This document shows positions 16,714-24,897 of a stretch of 54,522 nt of DNA, one piece after another. The notes beneath the pieces are model-generated. The model did not search any database, was not told the DNA's origin, and saw nothing but the letters and a program-made list of their open reading frames with translations. Within the stretch, counting starts at the first letter, position 1. Each line of letters starts with the position of its first letter. Source of the stretch: Bradyrhizobium sp. CCH5-F6 (lineage in GTDB: Bacteria; Pseudomonadota; Alphaproteobacteria; Rhizobiales; Xanthobacteraceae); NCBI RefSeq assembly GCF_001556045.1, contig NZ_LSIC01000028.1, positions 1-54,522 of the forward strand. The letters run 5' to 3'. A program made the position numbers and the translations under genes.

Positions 16714-17454
16714 CCGTCGACCCTCATCAGTCATGAACCGATCCAACTGCCGCCGCCGTTCACATTGGTGCGATTGCGCGAGAGTGGCGATGCTTTTGCC
16801 CATGCATGCCGCATTGCACCGGAGAGCGGCGCGGGAACGCTCGTATATGTCGGCCGCTTTGACCTCGCAGAGTTCGCCGTGGTGTTCGAGCCGGCCGAGC
16901 CGTTACGCAGCGCGCGGCGCGTCTTCTACGCGGGTATGGTCGCGCTCACGGATGCGCTTCGCGCCTACGCGCCGCCGAGCAAGCCCATCACCATCGACTG
17001 GCCGGATGCGGTCAGGATCGACGGAGGGCTGGTCGGCGGCGGGCGGATGGGGTGGCCTTTGGCCGCTGGCGAGGATGCGCCGCCGCCCTGGCTGGTTTTC
17101 GGGGCCATGATCCGGACGGTTGCCATGAACGATGACGATCCAGGCATCCACCCGCTGGCCTCGGCACTCGACCAGGAGGGTTTTGGCGAGGCTGGCGCGG
17201 CGCAGATCACGGAAAGCTTTGCCCGGCACCTGATGCTGGCGCTGGACGGCTGGCGGGTTGACGGCTTTGACAGCGTTGCGCGCAACTATCTTACTCGGAT
17301 GCCGCGTGAAAGACGGACGGTTCAGCGCATCGATGATTGCGGCGATGTCCTGACGCGCCGCATCGGGACGGATACGATCGAGCGAAGCGACCTCGTGCAG
17401 GCGCTTGCGACGCCGTCCTGGCTCGACCCGGCGCTCGGAGGGCCGCGCCTGTGA
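16711..17454 (+). CDS. Lipoate/biotin-protein-ligase-like protein lacking the catalytic Lys
   Basis: A 247-residue protein of the biotin/lipoate ligase family (229 residues from TTG 16765). The core stretch WPDAVRIDGGLVGGGR corresponds to the ligase motif WPND...DG.K.AG, but the Lys that binds the acyl-adenylate is Leu here, and no GRGR-type nucleotide loop is seen. It is therefore probably not an active ligase. It heads a chain of five genes joined by four-base overlaps and leading to formate dehydrogenase, which argues for a role in assembly of that enzyme. The CTG start at 16711 was chosen for its GGAGG site and because IQLPPPFTLVRLRESG looks like continuous conserved sequence across the TTG; this start is uncertain. 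Confidence 0.75.
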   Translation: MPSTLISHEPIQLPPPFTLVRLRESGDAFAHACRIAPESGAGTLVYVGRFDLAEFAVVFEPAEPLRSARRVFYAGMVALTDALRAYAPPSKPITIDWPDAVRIDGGLVGGGRMGWPLAAGEDAPPPWLVFGAMIRTVAMNDDDPGIHPLASALDQEGFGEAGAAQITESFARHLMLALDGWRVDGFDSVARNYLTRMPRERRTVQRIDDCGDVLTRRIGTDTIERSDLVQALATPSWLDPALGGPRL

Positions 17455-18002
17455 AGCTGCTGCGTACCATCGCCCTCGACCCCTCCGACACATTCGTCTT
17501 CGATGTGGCAGCAGAGCCCGGCGAATGGGCCGTCTCCGGTGCTTTCCGCTTCTGGGATCACGACGCTGCCAGGCTCGAGGGCAAGGCACGGGCGGCGTTT
17601 CGCGGCGGTTTCCTCGGGGTGCAGTCCTGGGGCTGGTCGACGCTGGCGCAGATCGTTCCGGCAAGCGAAGACGATTATCGCAATCTAGTCGATCTCCTTG
17701 CCAGGCAACTCGTCGATCGCTTCGGTGCGCCGGACATGACGGCGGCGAAGACGGCCGCGGAAGAGGAGGTCGCTTTCGCGCAGTCGCTCTGCAGCCACCC
17801 GATCAGCTCTCTCATTGCAGTGCACCGCACCTCGAGCGACGGCGAAGTCCGCGAGTCGTTCCGCCGGCTGCAACTCCGGCAAGGGCAAGGACAAGGGCAG
17901 GGGCACAGCAAGGCGTTCTCGTTCATGGAAATCGAGGACGACGTCCAGCCTGACGGCGATCTCAGGCTTGCGGATCTGGGACGGGAGCCGACCGTCCGAT
18001 GA
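17451..18002 (+). CDS. DUF6505-type protein of the formate dehydrogenase locus
   Basis: A 183-residue soluble protein starting at GTG 17451, which overlaps the preceding stop by four bases (GTGA). It opens with LLRTIALDPSDTFVFDVAAE and contains GEWAVSGAFRFW, a pattern I recall as DUF6505 in alphaproteobacterial formate dehydrogenase clusters. A QGQGQGQG tract near residue 145 comes from a short imperfect hexanucleotide repeat and looks like a flexible linker. No catalytic motif is recognisable. Tight coupling to its neighbours suggests it acts with them in enzyme maturation, but nothing in the sequence proves this. Confidence 0.75.
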   Translation: MKLLRTIALDPSDTFVFDVAAEPGEWAVSGAFRFWDHDAARLEGKARAAFRGGFLGVQSWGWSTLAQIVPASEDDYRNLVDLLARQLVDRFGAPDMTAAKTAAEEEVAFAQSLCSHPISSLIAVHRTSSDGEVRESFRRLQLRQGQGQGQGHSKAFSFMEIEDDVQPDGDLRLADLGREPTVR

Positions 18003-19006
18003 ACGATTTCTGGATCGCCTGTGGTCACCATCTGCTGGATCGCGACGAGGGTGGTGGACTCCGCGTCACGGACGAGTTCCTCAAGGCCTATTTTGCCCGT
18101 CCCGAGCTCATGCCGCCGGACGATGCGTGCCCGGTCGAACGCCGGCTGCACCGCGAATTGCTCGCCGACCCGCGCCAGGCGGTCGGCGCCGGCGAGATCG
18201 CGGGGATAGTCGATGCAGATGCCCGGGAGAATTGGCAATTCGTGCTGGCGTTTCGCGACCTCCTGTTGCGGCATCCGACGCTCGAAGCCGCTTATCTTGC
18301 ATTGGTGAGATCAGGCGTGAAAGATCTGCCGCCGATCTTCGTCAACCAGCTCGTGCACGTCATCCTGCGGAACGCGCTCGATGGCTGCGACGACCCGTTC
18401 GTGCTGCGGGCGGCCGAATTGTTCTTCCGGCCCCAGCGCGTCCTGCCGCATGAGCAGGCCCTGTTGCTCGGCGATGAGGAGGTCGTCGGCGGCCGGAGCC
18501 CGACCCCGGTGCTGTCCCTGATGTCGATGCTGGGCGCCACCACGGATGCGGTGGTCGAGGCGCTGGGCGAGGAGAATGCCGGTACCTATTGGCAGCGCAG
18601 CGACCAGTTCGACATGGCGCTCGATCTCACCGCCGGCGGCCGGGGGCCGGTTGCGCTGGCGCAGGCGATGACGCGCTGGGTCTCCCATCTGCTCGGCATC
18701 GACGTCATGATCGAGCCGCTGCGCGCACTGCACGAGGAACGGCTCACCTGGTATGTCGGGCTCGATGCCGATGCCACGAGGCTCGGCGACCGTCTTTGGC
18801 ACGGCGAGGAACTCGGCGAACGCGAGGCGGGCCGTGTGCTCGCGCTGTTCCGCCTGACGTTTGCTGATTCAAGCTGCGCGCTTGACGATGTTGGGGGTGA
18901 ACCGGTGTACCTGATCCTCTCGATGACGGCGGATCAGAAGCTGAGGATGAAGCCACAAAATCTGCTGACCGGGCTGCCGGTGAAGCACCTGGAGATGGCG
19001 ACATGA
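17999..19006 (+). CDS. DUF6352-type protein of the formate dehydrogenase locus
   Basis: A 335-residue, mostly helical soluble protein beginning MNDFWIACGHHLLDRD. I recall this type as DUF6352. The N-terminal third contains paired acidic residues and YFARPELMPPDDACP; the middle has PPIFVNQLVHVILRNALDGC and ELFFRPQRV. No cofactor motif was recognised. Start and stop both overlap the neighbouring genes by four bases (ATGA), so it is made together with the DUF6505 and DUF3305 proteins. Function unknown; context suggests formate dehydrogenase assembly or quality control. Confidence 0.78.
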   Translation: MNDFWIACGHHLLDRDEGGGLRVTDEFLKAYFARPELMPPDDACPVERRLHRELLADPRQAVGAGEIAGIVDADARENWQFVLAFRDLLLRHPTLEAAYLALVRSGVKDLPPIFVNQLVHVILRNALDGCDDPFVLRAAELFFRPQRVLPHEQALLLGDEEVVGGRSPTPVLSLMSMLGATTDAVVEALGEENAGTYWQRSDQFDMALDLTAGGRGPVALAQAMTRWVSHLLGIDVMIEPLRALHEERLTWYVGLDADATRLGDRLWHGEELGEREAGRVLALFRLTFADSSCALDDVGGEPVYLILSMTADQKLRMKPQNLLTGLPVKHLEMAT

Positions 19007-19518
19007 GCCCTGCGGCGTTGCCCTCCCTGTCGATTACCGTCGGCGTCGTGGTCGAGCGGCGCAAGGCCGACTCGCCCTGGGTCGATTTCATCTGGCGCGG
19101 AATTGCCGTCCTGCCAGACGCGCCGGTGACACAGCCGTGGACCGTGCTTCGCGAGCAGGACGGCACGACCCTGTTCTATGCCGGAAGCGCGACCGTCGAT
19201 CTCTACCCGTCCGAGACGGCGCGCTATCGCGACAATCTCGCCTCCGGCAGTCCGAGCATCTGGACTGTGCTGTCGCCCTCGGACGGCGCTTGGCCCTATG
19301 CCGTCACCGCGGTGACGGCCGACCCCGCCGAGGGCGAAGGCTTTACCGAAGCCGCCGACAACCTCGTCGAGGCCGTGCCGATGCCGGAGGTGCTGCGCGA
19401 AGCGATTGAAAGTTTCGTGGCGGAGCACCATGTCGAGCGAGAATTTGTCAAGCGCAAGCGGCGCCGCGCCGACCCGGAGGCGCTGGCCCGCCGCGAACAT
19501 GAAGGCGGACAGGAATGA
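19003..19518 (+). CDS. DUF3305 protein
   Basis: A 171-residue protein with the DUF3305 features: SITVGVVVERRKADSPWVDF followed by WTVLREQDG and a C-terminal basic tail KRKRRRADPEALARR. DUF3305 and DUF3306 genes are usual neighbours of respiratory formate dehydrogenase operons in proteobacteria, with no proven function. It overlaps both neighbours by four bases. No signal peptide, so it is expected in the cytosol, where cofactor loading and folding of the enzyme would take place. Confidence 0.85.
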   Translation: MSPAALPSLSITVGVVVERRKADSPWVDFIWRGIAVLPDAPVTQPWTVLREQDGTTLFYAGSATVDLYPSETARYRDNLASGSPSIWTVLSPSDGAWPYAVTAVTADPAEGEGFTEAADNLVEAVPMPEVLREAIESFVAEHHVEREFVKRKRRRADPEALARREHEGGQE

Positions 19519-20141
19519 GCGAGGAAGAATTCCTGGCACGCTGGTCCCGCCGCAAGCGCGAATCGCAAGCGGTGCCGGCGGAGCCTGCTCCTGCGCAGTC
19601 AACGCCGCCGCAGTCCACGCCGCCGGTTGCTGCCAAGGATGAGGAGGGTGAGTTCGATCTCTCGTGCCTGCCCTCGATCGACGAGATCAATGCCGCAACC
19701 GACATCACGGCCTTCCTCAGCAAGGGTGTTCCTCGGGAGCTGAGCCGCGCGGCGCTTCGGCGCGCCTGGACGACAGATCCCACCATTCGCGACTTCGTCG
19801 GGCTTGCGGAGAATGCATGGGACTTCAACGACCCGACTGCGATGCCTGGCTTTGGACCGCTGGATTGTTCGTCGGAAGAGCTGGCCGCACTCGTCGACCG
19901 CATCATTGGCGGAGTGCGCGAGGCGGCCCGGTCTCTCCCCGAGACGCCGACCGAAACGGAGGCTTCTGCGTTGGAACTGCATGAGGCCGATGTGCCGGAG
20001 GCGTCCAACGTCGTCGAGTCGCCGGACGAGACGGAGCACCTGGCTGCCCCTGTTGCGGTGCAACCGAATACGGCTGACGGGTCTGCCGATTCTGCCGAGC
20101 CCATCAGGCCGCGGACGCACGGCGGTGCATTGCCGCGCTGA
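19515..20141 (+). CDS. DUF3306 protein
   Basis: A 208-residue protein with the DUF3306 start MSEEEFLARWSRRKRE and the core LPSIDEINAATDITAFLSKG followed by VPRELSRAALRRAWTTDP. A Pro/Ala/Gln-rich linker lies between them (about residues 18-45) and the last 60 residues are acidic and probably disordered. It is the last gene of the coupled five-gene chain; the next gene starts 130 bases later with its own ribosome binding site, so an internal promoter may follow. Function unknown, linked by context to formate dehydrogenase. Confidence 0.85.
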   Translation: MSEEEFLARWSRRKRESQAVPAEPAPAQSTPPQSTPPVAAKDEEGEFDLSCLPSIDEINAATDITAFLSKGVPRELSRAALRRAWTTDPTIRDFVGLAENAWDFNDPTAMPGFGPLDCSSEELAALVDRIIGGVREAARSLPETPTETEASALELHEADVPEASNVVESPDETEHLAAPVAVQPNTADGSADSAEPIRPRTHGGALPR

Positions 20142-20182
20142 GCAACACGACCAAAGGCTATAGGCTCAGGCTATGGCAAGCG

Positions 20183-20211
20183 TTGACGGTTTACAGGGCC
20201 CGGACTACGCT
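20183..20211 (+). promoter_or_regulatory. Possible sigma-70-type promoter before the HTH-TorD gene
   Basis: TTGACG at 20183-20188 is followed after 17 bases by TACGCT at 20206-20211. The -35 element is good, the -10 weak. It lies in the only gap of more than 100 bases within the formate dehydrogenase gene set, upstream of the HTH-TorD gene. Confidence 0.3.
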
Positions 20212-20270
20212 GCGTACTGCTTTGTAACAAAAGCGATAATCAGCAGACGGGACTTGGATGGGAGGTCCAC

Positions 20271-21050
20271 GTGCGGGATGACGGGCTTGATCGCGCGATC
20301 GATGCCGCGGGCGGTATCGCTCAGCTTGCGCGCAAAATCGGCATCAGCCAGCCCTCCGTTTCGAATTGGACCCGCGTGCCAGCACAACGGGTGATTGCAG
20401 TCGAAACTGCCACCGGAGTGCCCAGAACCGATCTGCGGCCCGACCTTTACGACGAACAAGTCGGCTCCGCCGAGCTCATCGATCCCATCGATGCGGCGCG
20501 CGCGCGGGAATACGCGCTGCTGGCGGCGCTGCTGTCTGCGCCTCCGTCGAAACGCCTGCTCGATCAGCTCGCTGCGTTGACCGGTGACGCGACGCCTCTC
20601 GGGCACGCGCACGCGGCGCTGGCCGACGCCGCAACAACTGCCGTCGCAGTGCAGGTCGAGCGGGAATATTTCGAGCTGTTCGTCGGCCTCGGCCGCGGCG
20701 AGTTGCTGCCCTATGCCTCCTACTATCTCACCGGCTTTCTCAACGAGCGACCTTTGTCGCGCCTGCGCGGCGACCTGACGACGCTCGGAATCGAGCGGGT
20801 TGGAAACAATTCCGAGCCCGAGGATCACGCCGCCATCCTGTGTGAGATCATGTCGGGCCTCGCCGAGGGCCGCTTCGATGTCTCGCCCGAGGCGCAGCGC
20901 GCCTTCTTCGAAAAGCATGTCTCGCCCTGGATGGGGCGGTTGTTTGCCGACATCGAGAGCGCCGAGGGTGCCCGCTTCTATCGATCTGTCGGCGCGCTCG
21001 GCCGCATCTTCGTCGAAATCGAGACGGAAGCATTCACATTCGCCAACTGA
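20271..21050 (+). CDS. YdaS/Cro-like HTH domain fused to a TorD/DmsD-family chaperone
   Basis: A 259-residue two-domain protein. Residues 6-60 form a YdaS/Cro-type helix-turn-helix, with GGIAQLARKIGISQPSVSNW, VPAQRVIAVE and the terminal RTDLRPDLY. Residues 75-250 form a TorD/DmsD-type all-helical chaperone, with YFELFVGLGRGELLPYASYY and GLAEGRFDV. TorD-type chaperones bind the Tat signal and apo-form of molybdenum enzymes and delay export until the cofactor is inserted. The added DNA-binding domain suggests that the free chaperone could also act on transcription of this locus. The GTG start at 20271 has GGAGGT four bases upstream. It is followed by the Tat peptide and FdhA genes. Confidence 0.87.
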   Translation: MRDDGLDRAIDAAGGIAQLARKIGISQPSVSNWTRVPAQRVIAVETATGVPRTDLRPDLYDEQVGSAELIDPIDAARAREYALLAALLSAPPSKRLLDQLAALTGDATPLGHAHAALADAATTAVAVQVEREYFELFVGLGRGELLPYASYYLTGFLNERPLSRLRGDLTTLGIERVGNNSEPEDHAAILCEIMSGLAEGRFDVSPEAQRAFFEKHVSPWMGRLFADIESAEGARFYRSVGALGRIFVEIETEAFTFAN

Positions 21051-21079
21051 CCAAGGCGCCTTGGTCCGGGAGAGATGCG

Positions 21080-21289
21080 ATGAGTGACGAAACGAAAGCA
21101 AAGGTCGGACGCCGCGATTTCCTTCGCACGGTCGGCTTGGGCACGGCCGGTGTCGGCGCGACGCTTGCGACACCGCTGGTTGGGTCCGCGCAGGCGGACA
21201 GCGAAAACAACGATGAGAAGCGAAAGGCGCGCTACAAGGAATCCGATCACGTGAAGACATTCTACCGCGTCAATCGTTATCCGGCCTGA
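21080..21289 (+). CDS. fdhX: FdhX-type small Tat-signal protein of formate dehydrogenase loci
   Basis: A 69-residue protein with a twin-arginine signal (GRRDFLRTVGLGTAGVGATL) and the C-terminal family ending ESDHVKTFYRVNRYP. It matches the known family called formate dehydrogenase region TAT target, always found just before the FDH alpha gene. Its role is not settled; it may be exported with, or help assembly of, the enzyme. It lies 14 bases before fdhA and 29 bases after the chaperone gene, within one operon. Confidence 0.9.
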   Translation: MSDETKAKVGRRDFLRTVGLGTAGVGATLATPLVGSAQADSENNDEKRKARYKESDHVKTFYRVNRYPA

Positions 21290-21303
21290 GAGGGAGGCTG
21301 CCC

Positions 21304-24246
21304 GTGCTTATCAAGCGAACACACCAGCGTCCCGATCGCCGCGGTTCCGTCGCCGAATCCCTTGCCGGCCAGGGCGGGGGACTGGATCGCCGCACCTTCC
21401 TGCGCAAGTCGGGACTGGCCGGCGGCGCTCTCGCCGCCCTTGGCGCCATGCCGGTCGGCAACGTGCGCAAGGCGGAAGCGGCCGCTGCCGGCCCGCTCGC
21501 GGCCGGCGCCGTCGTCAGGAAGAGTATCTGCACACATTGTGCAGTCGGCTGCACGGTGACGGCGGAAGTGCTCAACGGAGTCTGGATCGGGCAGGAGCCC
21601 AGCTGGGACTCGCCGATCAACCGCGGCTCGCATTGCGCAAAGGGCGCCTCGGTGCGCGAGCTTGTGCACAGCGATCGCCGACTGCGCTATCCGATGAAGC
21701 TGGTGAACGGGCAATGGACGCGCGTGTCGTGGGACACCGCGGTGAACGAGATCGGCGACAAGCTGCTCCAGATTCGCGAGAAGTCGGGCAGCGATTCCGT
21801 TTATTGGCTCGGCTCGGCCAAGATGACCAACGAGGGCGCTTACCTGTTCCGCAAGCTCGGCGCGTTCTGGGGCACCAACAACACCGATCATCAGGCGCGA
21901 ATCTGCCACTCCACCACCGTCACCGGCGTCGCCAATACCTGGGGCTATGGCGCGATGACGAACAGCATCAACGACATGCGCAACTCCAAGACGATGCTGT
22001 TCATCGGCAGCAACGCGGCGGAGGCGCATCCCGTCAGCATGCAGCACCTGCTGGAATCAAAGGAGCTCAACAAGGGGAACTTCATCGTTTTCGATCCGCG
22101 CCTGACCCGCACCGCGGCGCACGCCACCGAATATGTCCGGATCCGTCCCGGCACCGACATTCCCGTGCTCTACGGCATGATGTGGCACATCCTGAAGAAC
22201 GGTTGGGAAGACAAGGAATTCATCGCCCAGCGCGTCTACGGTTTCGACGACCTGCGGAAAGAGGTCGAAAAGTGGAACCCGCAGGAGGTCGAGCGCGTCA
22301 CTGGTGTGCCTGCCGAGCAGCTCGAGCGCGTCGCCAAGATGTTCGCGACGGTCAAGCCCGCGACCATCATCTGGTGCATGGGCCAGACCCAGCACACGGT
22401 CGGCACGGCCAACGTGCGGGCGAGCTGCATCGCGCTGCTGATGACCGGCAACATCGGCAAGGCAGGCGCCGGCGCCAACATCCTGCGCGGCCACGACAAC
22501 GTGCAGGGCGCGACCGATGTCGGCCTCGATATCGTGACGTTGCCGTTCTACTACGGCCTTGCGGAAGGCGCCTGGAAGCACTGGTCCCGGGTCTGGGAGG
22601 TCGACTACGATTATCTCGTCTCCCGCTTCGACGAGAAGAAGCAGATGGAGACGCCGGGCATCCCGCTGACACGGTGGTTCGATGCCGCGCTGCTGCCGAA
22701 GGCCGATGTCGCACAGAAAGACAACGTCAAGGCCGTATTCGTGCAAGGCCACGCCAGCAACAGCATCACGCGCATTCCTGAATCGATGAAGGGCCTGAAG
22801 GCGCTGGAGCTGCTGGTGATCGCGGATCCGCACCCGACCACCTGGGCGTCTCTGGCAGTTGAGGCGGGACGCAAGGACGGCGTCTATATCCTGCCGGTGG
22901 CCACGCAGTTTGAATGCACGGGATCGCGCGTCGCTTCCAATCGCTCGATGCAATGGGGCGAGCAGATCGTCAAGCCGATCTTCGAGTCCAAGGACGACCT
23001 TGAGATCATCTATCTGATGGCCAGGAAGTTCGGCTTCGCCGACAAAATGTTCAAGAACATCAAGGTCGAGAACAATCTTCCAGTCGCCGAGGACGTGCTG
23101 CGCGAGATCAACCGCGGGAGCTGGTCGACCGGCTACTGCGGGCAGTCGCCGGAGCGCATCAAGGCGCATATGAAGAACCAGCACAAGTTCGACCTGGTGA
23201 CGATGCGCGCGCCCAAGGACGATCCGGAGGTCGGCGGCGATTATTACGGCCTGCCGTGGCCGTGCTGGGGCTCGCCCGAGGTGAAGCATCCCGGCTCGCC
23301 GCTTCTCTACAACAACGATTTGCACGTCATGGACGGCGGCGGCGCGTTCCGCCCGCGCTTCGGCATCGAACGCGAGGAAAAGCTGGCGGACGGCACGACG
23401 CGGAAAGTGAGCCTGCTCGCGGACAAGTCCTTCTCCAAAGGCTCGGAGATCGAGGACGGCTATCCCGAGTTCACGCTGGCAAGTCTGAAGAAGCTGGGCT
23501 GGGACCAGGATCTCACCGAGGTCGAACTGGCAACCATCCAGCGGGTCAACCCGGCCAATCCGGATGCGGTGTCCTGGGCGACAGACCTCTCGGGCGGCAT
23601 CCAGCGCGTCGCGCTGAAGCACGGCTGCGTGCCGTTCGGCAACGGCAAGGCGCGCATGAATGCGTTCGGTCTGCCGGATCCGATCCCGGTGCACCGCGAG
23701 CCGATCTACACGCCGCGCGTCGACCTCGTCGAGAAATATCCGACCTTGCCCGATGCCAAGCAGTTCCGCCTGCCCAATATCGGCTTCTCCGTGCAGAAGG
23801 CGGCGGTGGAGAAGGGGATCGCGAAGCAGTTTCCGCTGATCCTCTCCTCGGGACGTCTGGTCGAATACGAAGGCGGCGGCGAGGAAACCCGCACCAATCC
23901 GTGGCTCGCTGAATTGCAGCAGGACATGTTCATCGAGATCAGCCCGGCCGATGCCGCCGATCGCGGCATCAAGGACGGTGGCTGGGTCTGGGTCAGCGGT
24001 GCCGAGAACAATTCCCGCGCCAGGATGAAGGCGCTGGTGACCGAGCGCGTCGGCAAGGGCGTCGCCTGGATGCCGTTCCATTTCGGCGGCTGGCTCGGCG
24101 GCAACGACCTGCGCAAGAACTACCCCGCCGGCACCGATCCGATCGTGCTGGGCGAGAGCGCCAACACGATCACGAGCTATGGCTACGATCCTGCAACGGG
24201 CATGCAGGAACCGAAGGTCACGCTTTGTCAGATCGTCGCAGCCTGA
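21304..24246 (+). CDS. fdhA: Formate dehydrogenase alpha subunit (molybdenum/tungsten bis-MGD, Cys type)
   Basis: A 980-residue catalytic subunit oxidising formate to CO2 on the periplasmic side. A Tat signal with R29-R30-T-F-L-R-K lies near the N-terminus. The proximal 4Fe-4S cluster ligands are C76, C79, C83 and C111 (CTHCAVGC...GSHCAKG). The metal ligand is C201 in QARICHSTTV, so this is the Cys and not the selenocysteine form. The MGD-binding stretch NASIS-type GNIGKAGAGANILRGHDNVQG and the C-terminal molybdopterin domain (from about 820) are complete. The start is GTG 21304, preceded by GAGAGGGAGG. It is co-transcribed with beta and gamma subunits. Confidence 0.95.
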   Translation: MLIKRTHQRPDRRGSVAESLAGQGGGLDRRTFLRKSGLAGGALAALGAMPVGNVRKAEAAAAGPLAAGAVVRKSICTHCAVGCTVTAEVLNGVWIGQEPSWDSPINRGSHCAKGASVRELVHSDRRLRYPMKLVNGQWTRVSWDTAVNEIGDKLLQIREKSGSDSVYWLGSAKMTNEGAYLFRKLGAFWGTNNTDHQARICHSTTVTGVANTWGYGAMTNSINDMRNSKTMLFIGSNAAEAHPVSMQHLLESKELNKGNFIVFDPRLTRTAAHATEYVRIRPGTDIPVLYGMMWHILKNGWEDKEFIAQRVYGFDDLRKEVEKWNPQEVERVTGVPAEQLERVAKMFATVKPATIIWCMGQTQHTVGTANVRASCIALLMTGNIGKAGAGANILRGHDNVQGATDVGLDIVTLPFYYGLAEGAWKHWSRVWEVDYDYLVSRFDEKKQMETPGIPLTRWFDAALLPKADVAQKDNVKAVFVQGHASNSITRIPESMKGLKALELLVIADPHPTTWASLAVEAGRKDGVYILPVATQFECTGSRVASNRSMQWGEQIVKPIFESKDDLEIIYLMARKFGFADKMFKNIKVENNLPVAEDVLREINRGSWSTGYCGQSPERIKAHMKNQHKFDLVTMRAPKDDPEVGGDYYGLPWPCWGSPEVKHPGSPLLYNNDLHVMDGGGAFRPRFGIEREEKLADGTTRKVSLLADKSFSKGSEIEDGYPEFTLASLKKLGWDQDLTEVELATIQRVNPANPDAVSWATDLSGGIQRVALKHGCVPFGNGKARMNAFGLPDPIPVHREPIYTPRVDLVEKYPTLPDAKQFRLPNIGFSVQKAAVEKGIAKQFPLILSSGRLVEYEGGGEETRTNPWLAELQQDMFIEISPADAADRGIKDGGWVWVSGAENNSRARMKALVTERVGKGVAWMPFHFGGWLGGNDLRKNYPAGTDPIVLGESANTITSYGYDPATGMQEPKVTLCQIVAA

Positions 24247-24259
24247 GAGGAGCACGCAC

Positions 24260-24856
24260 ATGGCTCGGATGAAGTTTCTCTGCGACGCCGATCGCTGCAT
24301 CGAGTGCAACGCCTGCGTCACCGCTTGCAAGAACGAGCATGAGGTCCCCTGGGGCATCAACCGGCGCCGCGTCGTCACCATCAGCGACGGCAAGCCGGGC
24401 GAGCGCTCGATCTCGATGGCCTGCATGCATTGCACCGACGCGCCTTGCGCGGCGGTGTGTCCGGTGAACTGCTTCTACACCACCGCGGATGCCGTGGTGC
24501 TGCACTCCAAGGACCTCTGCATCGGTTGCGGCTATTGCTTCTACGCCTGCCCGTTCGGCGCTCCGCAATATCCGAAGGTCGGGAACTTCGGCTCGCGCGG
24601 CAAGATGGACAAATGCACCTATTGCGCCGGCGGCCCCGAGGCCGACGGCAGCAAGGAGGAATACGAGAAATACGGCGCCAACCGGCTGGCGGAAGGCAAG
24701 CTGCCGTTGTGTGCCGAAATGTGCTCCACCAAGTCGTTGCTTGCGGGCGACGGCGAGATCATCGCACAGATCTACAAGGAGCGCGTCATGAAGCGCGGCT
24801 ATGGCTCGGGTGCGTGGGGCTGGAAGACCGCCTATCGCGAGGCAATCGAGTCCTGA
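24260..24856 (+). CDS. fdhB: Formate dehydrogenase beta subunit, four-cluster ferredoxin
   Basis: A 198-residue iron-sulfur protein that passes electrons from the alpha subunit to the cytochrome b. Four cysteine groups are present: C13-C16-C19-C23 (CIECNACVTACK), CMHCTDAPCAAVCP, CIGCGYCFYACP and the pair CTYC...CAEMC. It matches the FDH3-type short beta subunit and has no C-terminal membrane helix, in contrast to E. coli FdnH. The ATG at 24260 lies 14 bases after the alpha stop, with GAGAGGAG upstream. Confidence 0.95.
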   Translation: MARMKFLCDADRCIECNACVTACKNEHEVPWGINRRRVVTISDGKPGERSISMACMHCTDAPCAAVCPVNCFYTTADAVVLHSKDLCIGCGYCFYACPFGAPQYPKVGNFGSRGKMDKCTYCAGGPEADGSKEEYEKYGANRLAEGKLPLCAEMCSTKSLLAGDGEIIAQIYKERVMKRGYGSGAWGWKTAYREAIES

Positions 24857-24897
24857 CGCGGGCAGCCGAAGGGGCGCGCAAGACCGGGGAGGACGTG

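Noticed and set aside
17875..17905. Imperfect hexanucleotide repeat giving QGQGQGQG, considered as a phase-variable tract
   Set aside because: The units are in multiples of three, diverged and few, so slippage would not shift the frame; more likely a simple linker.
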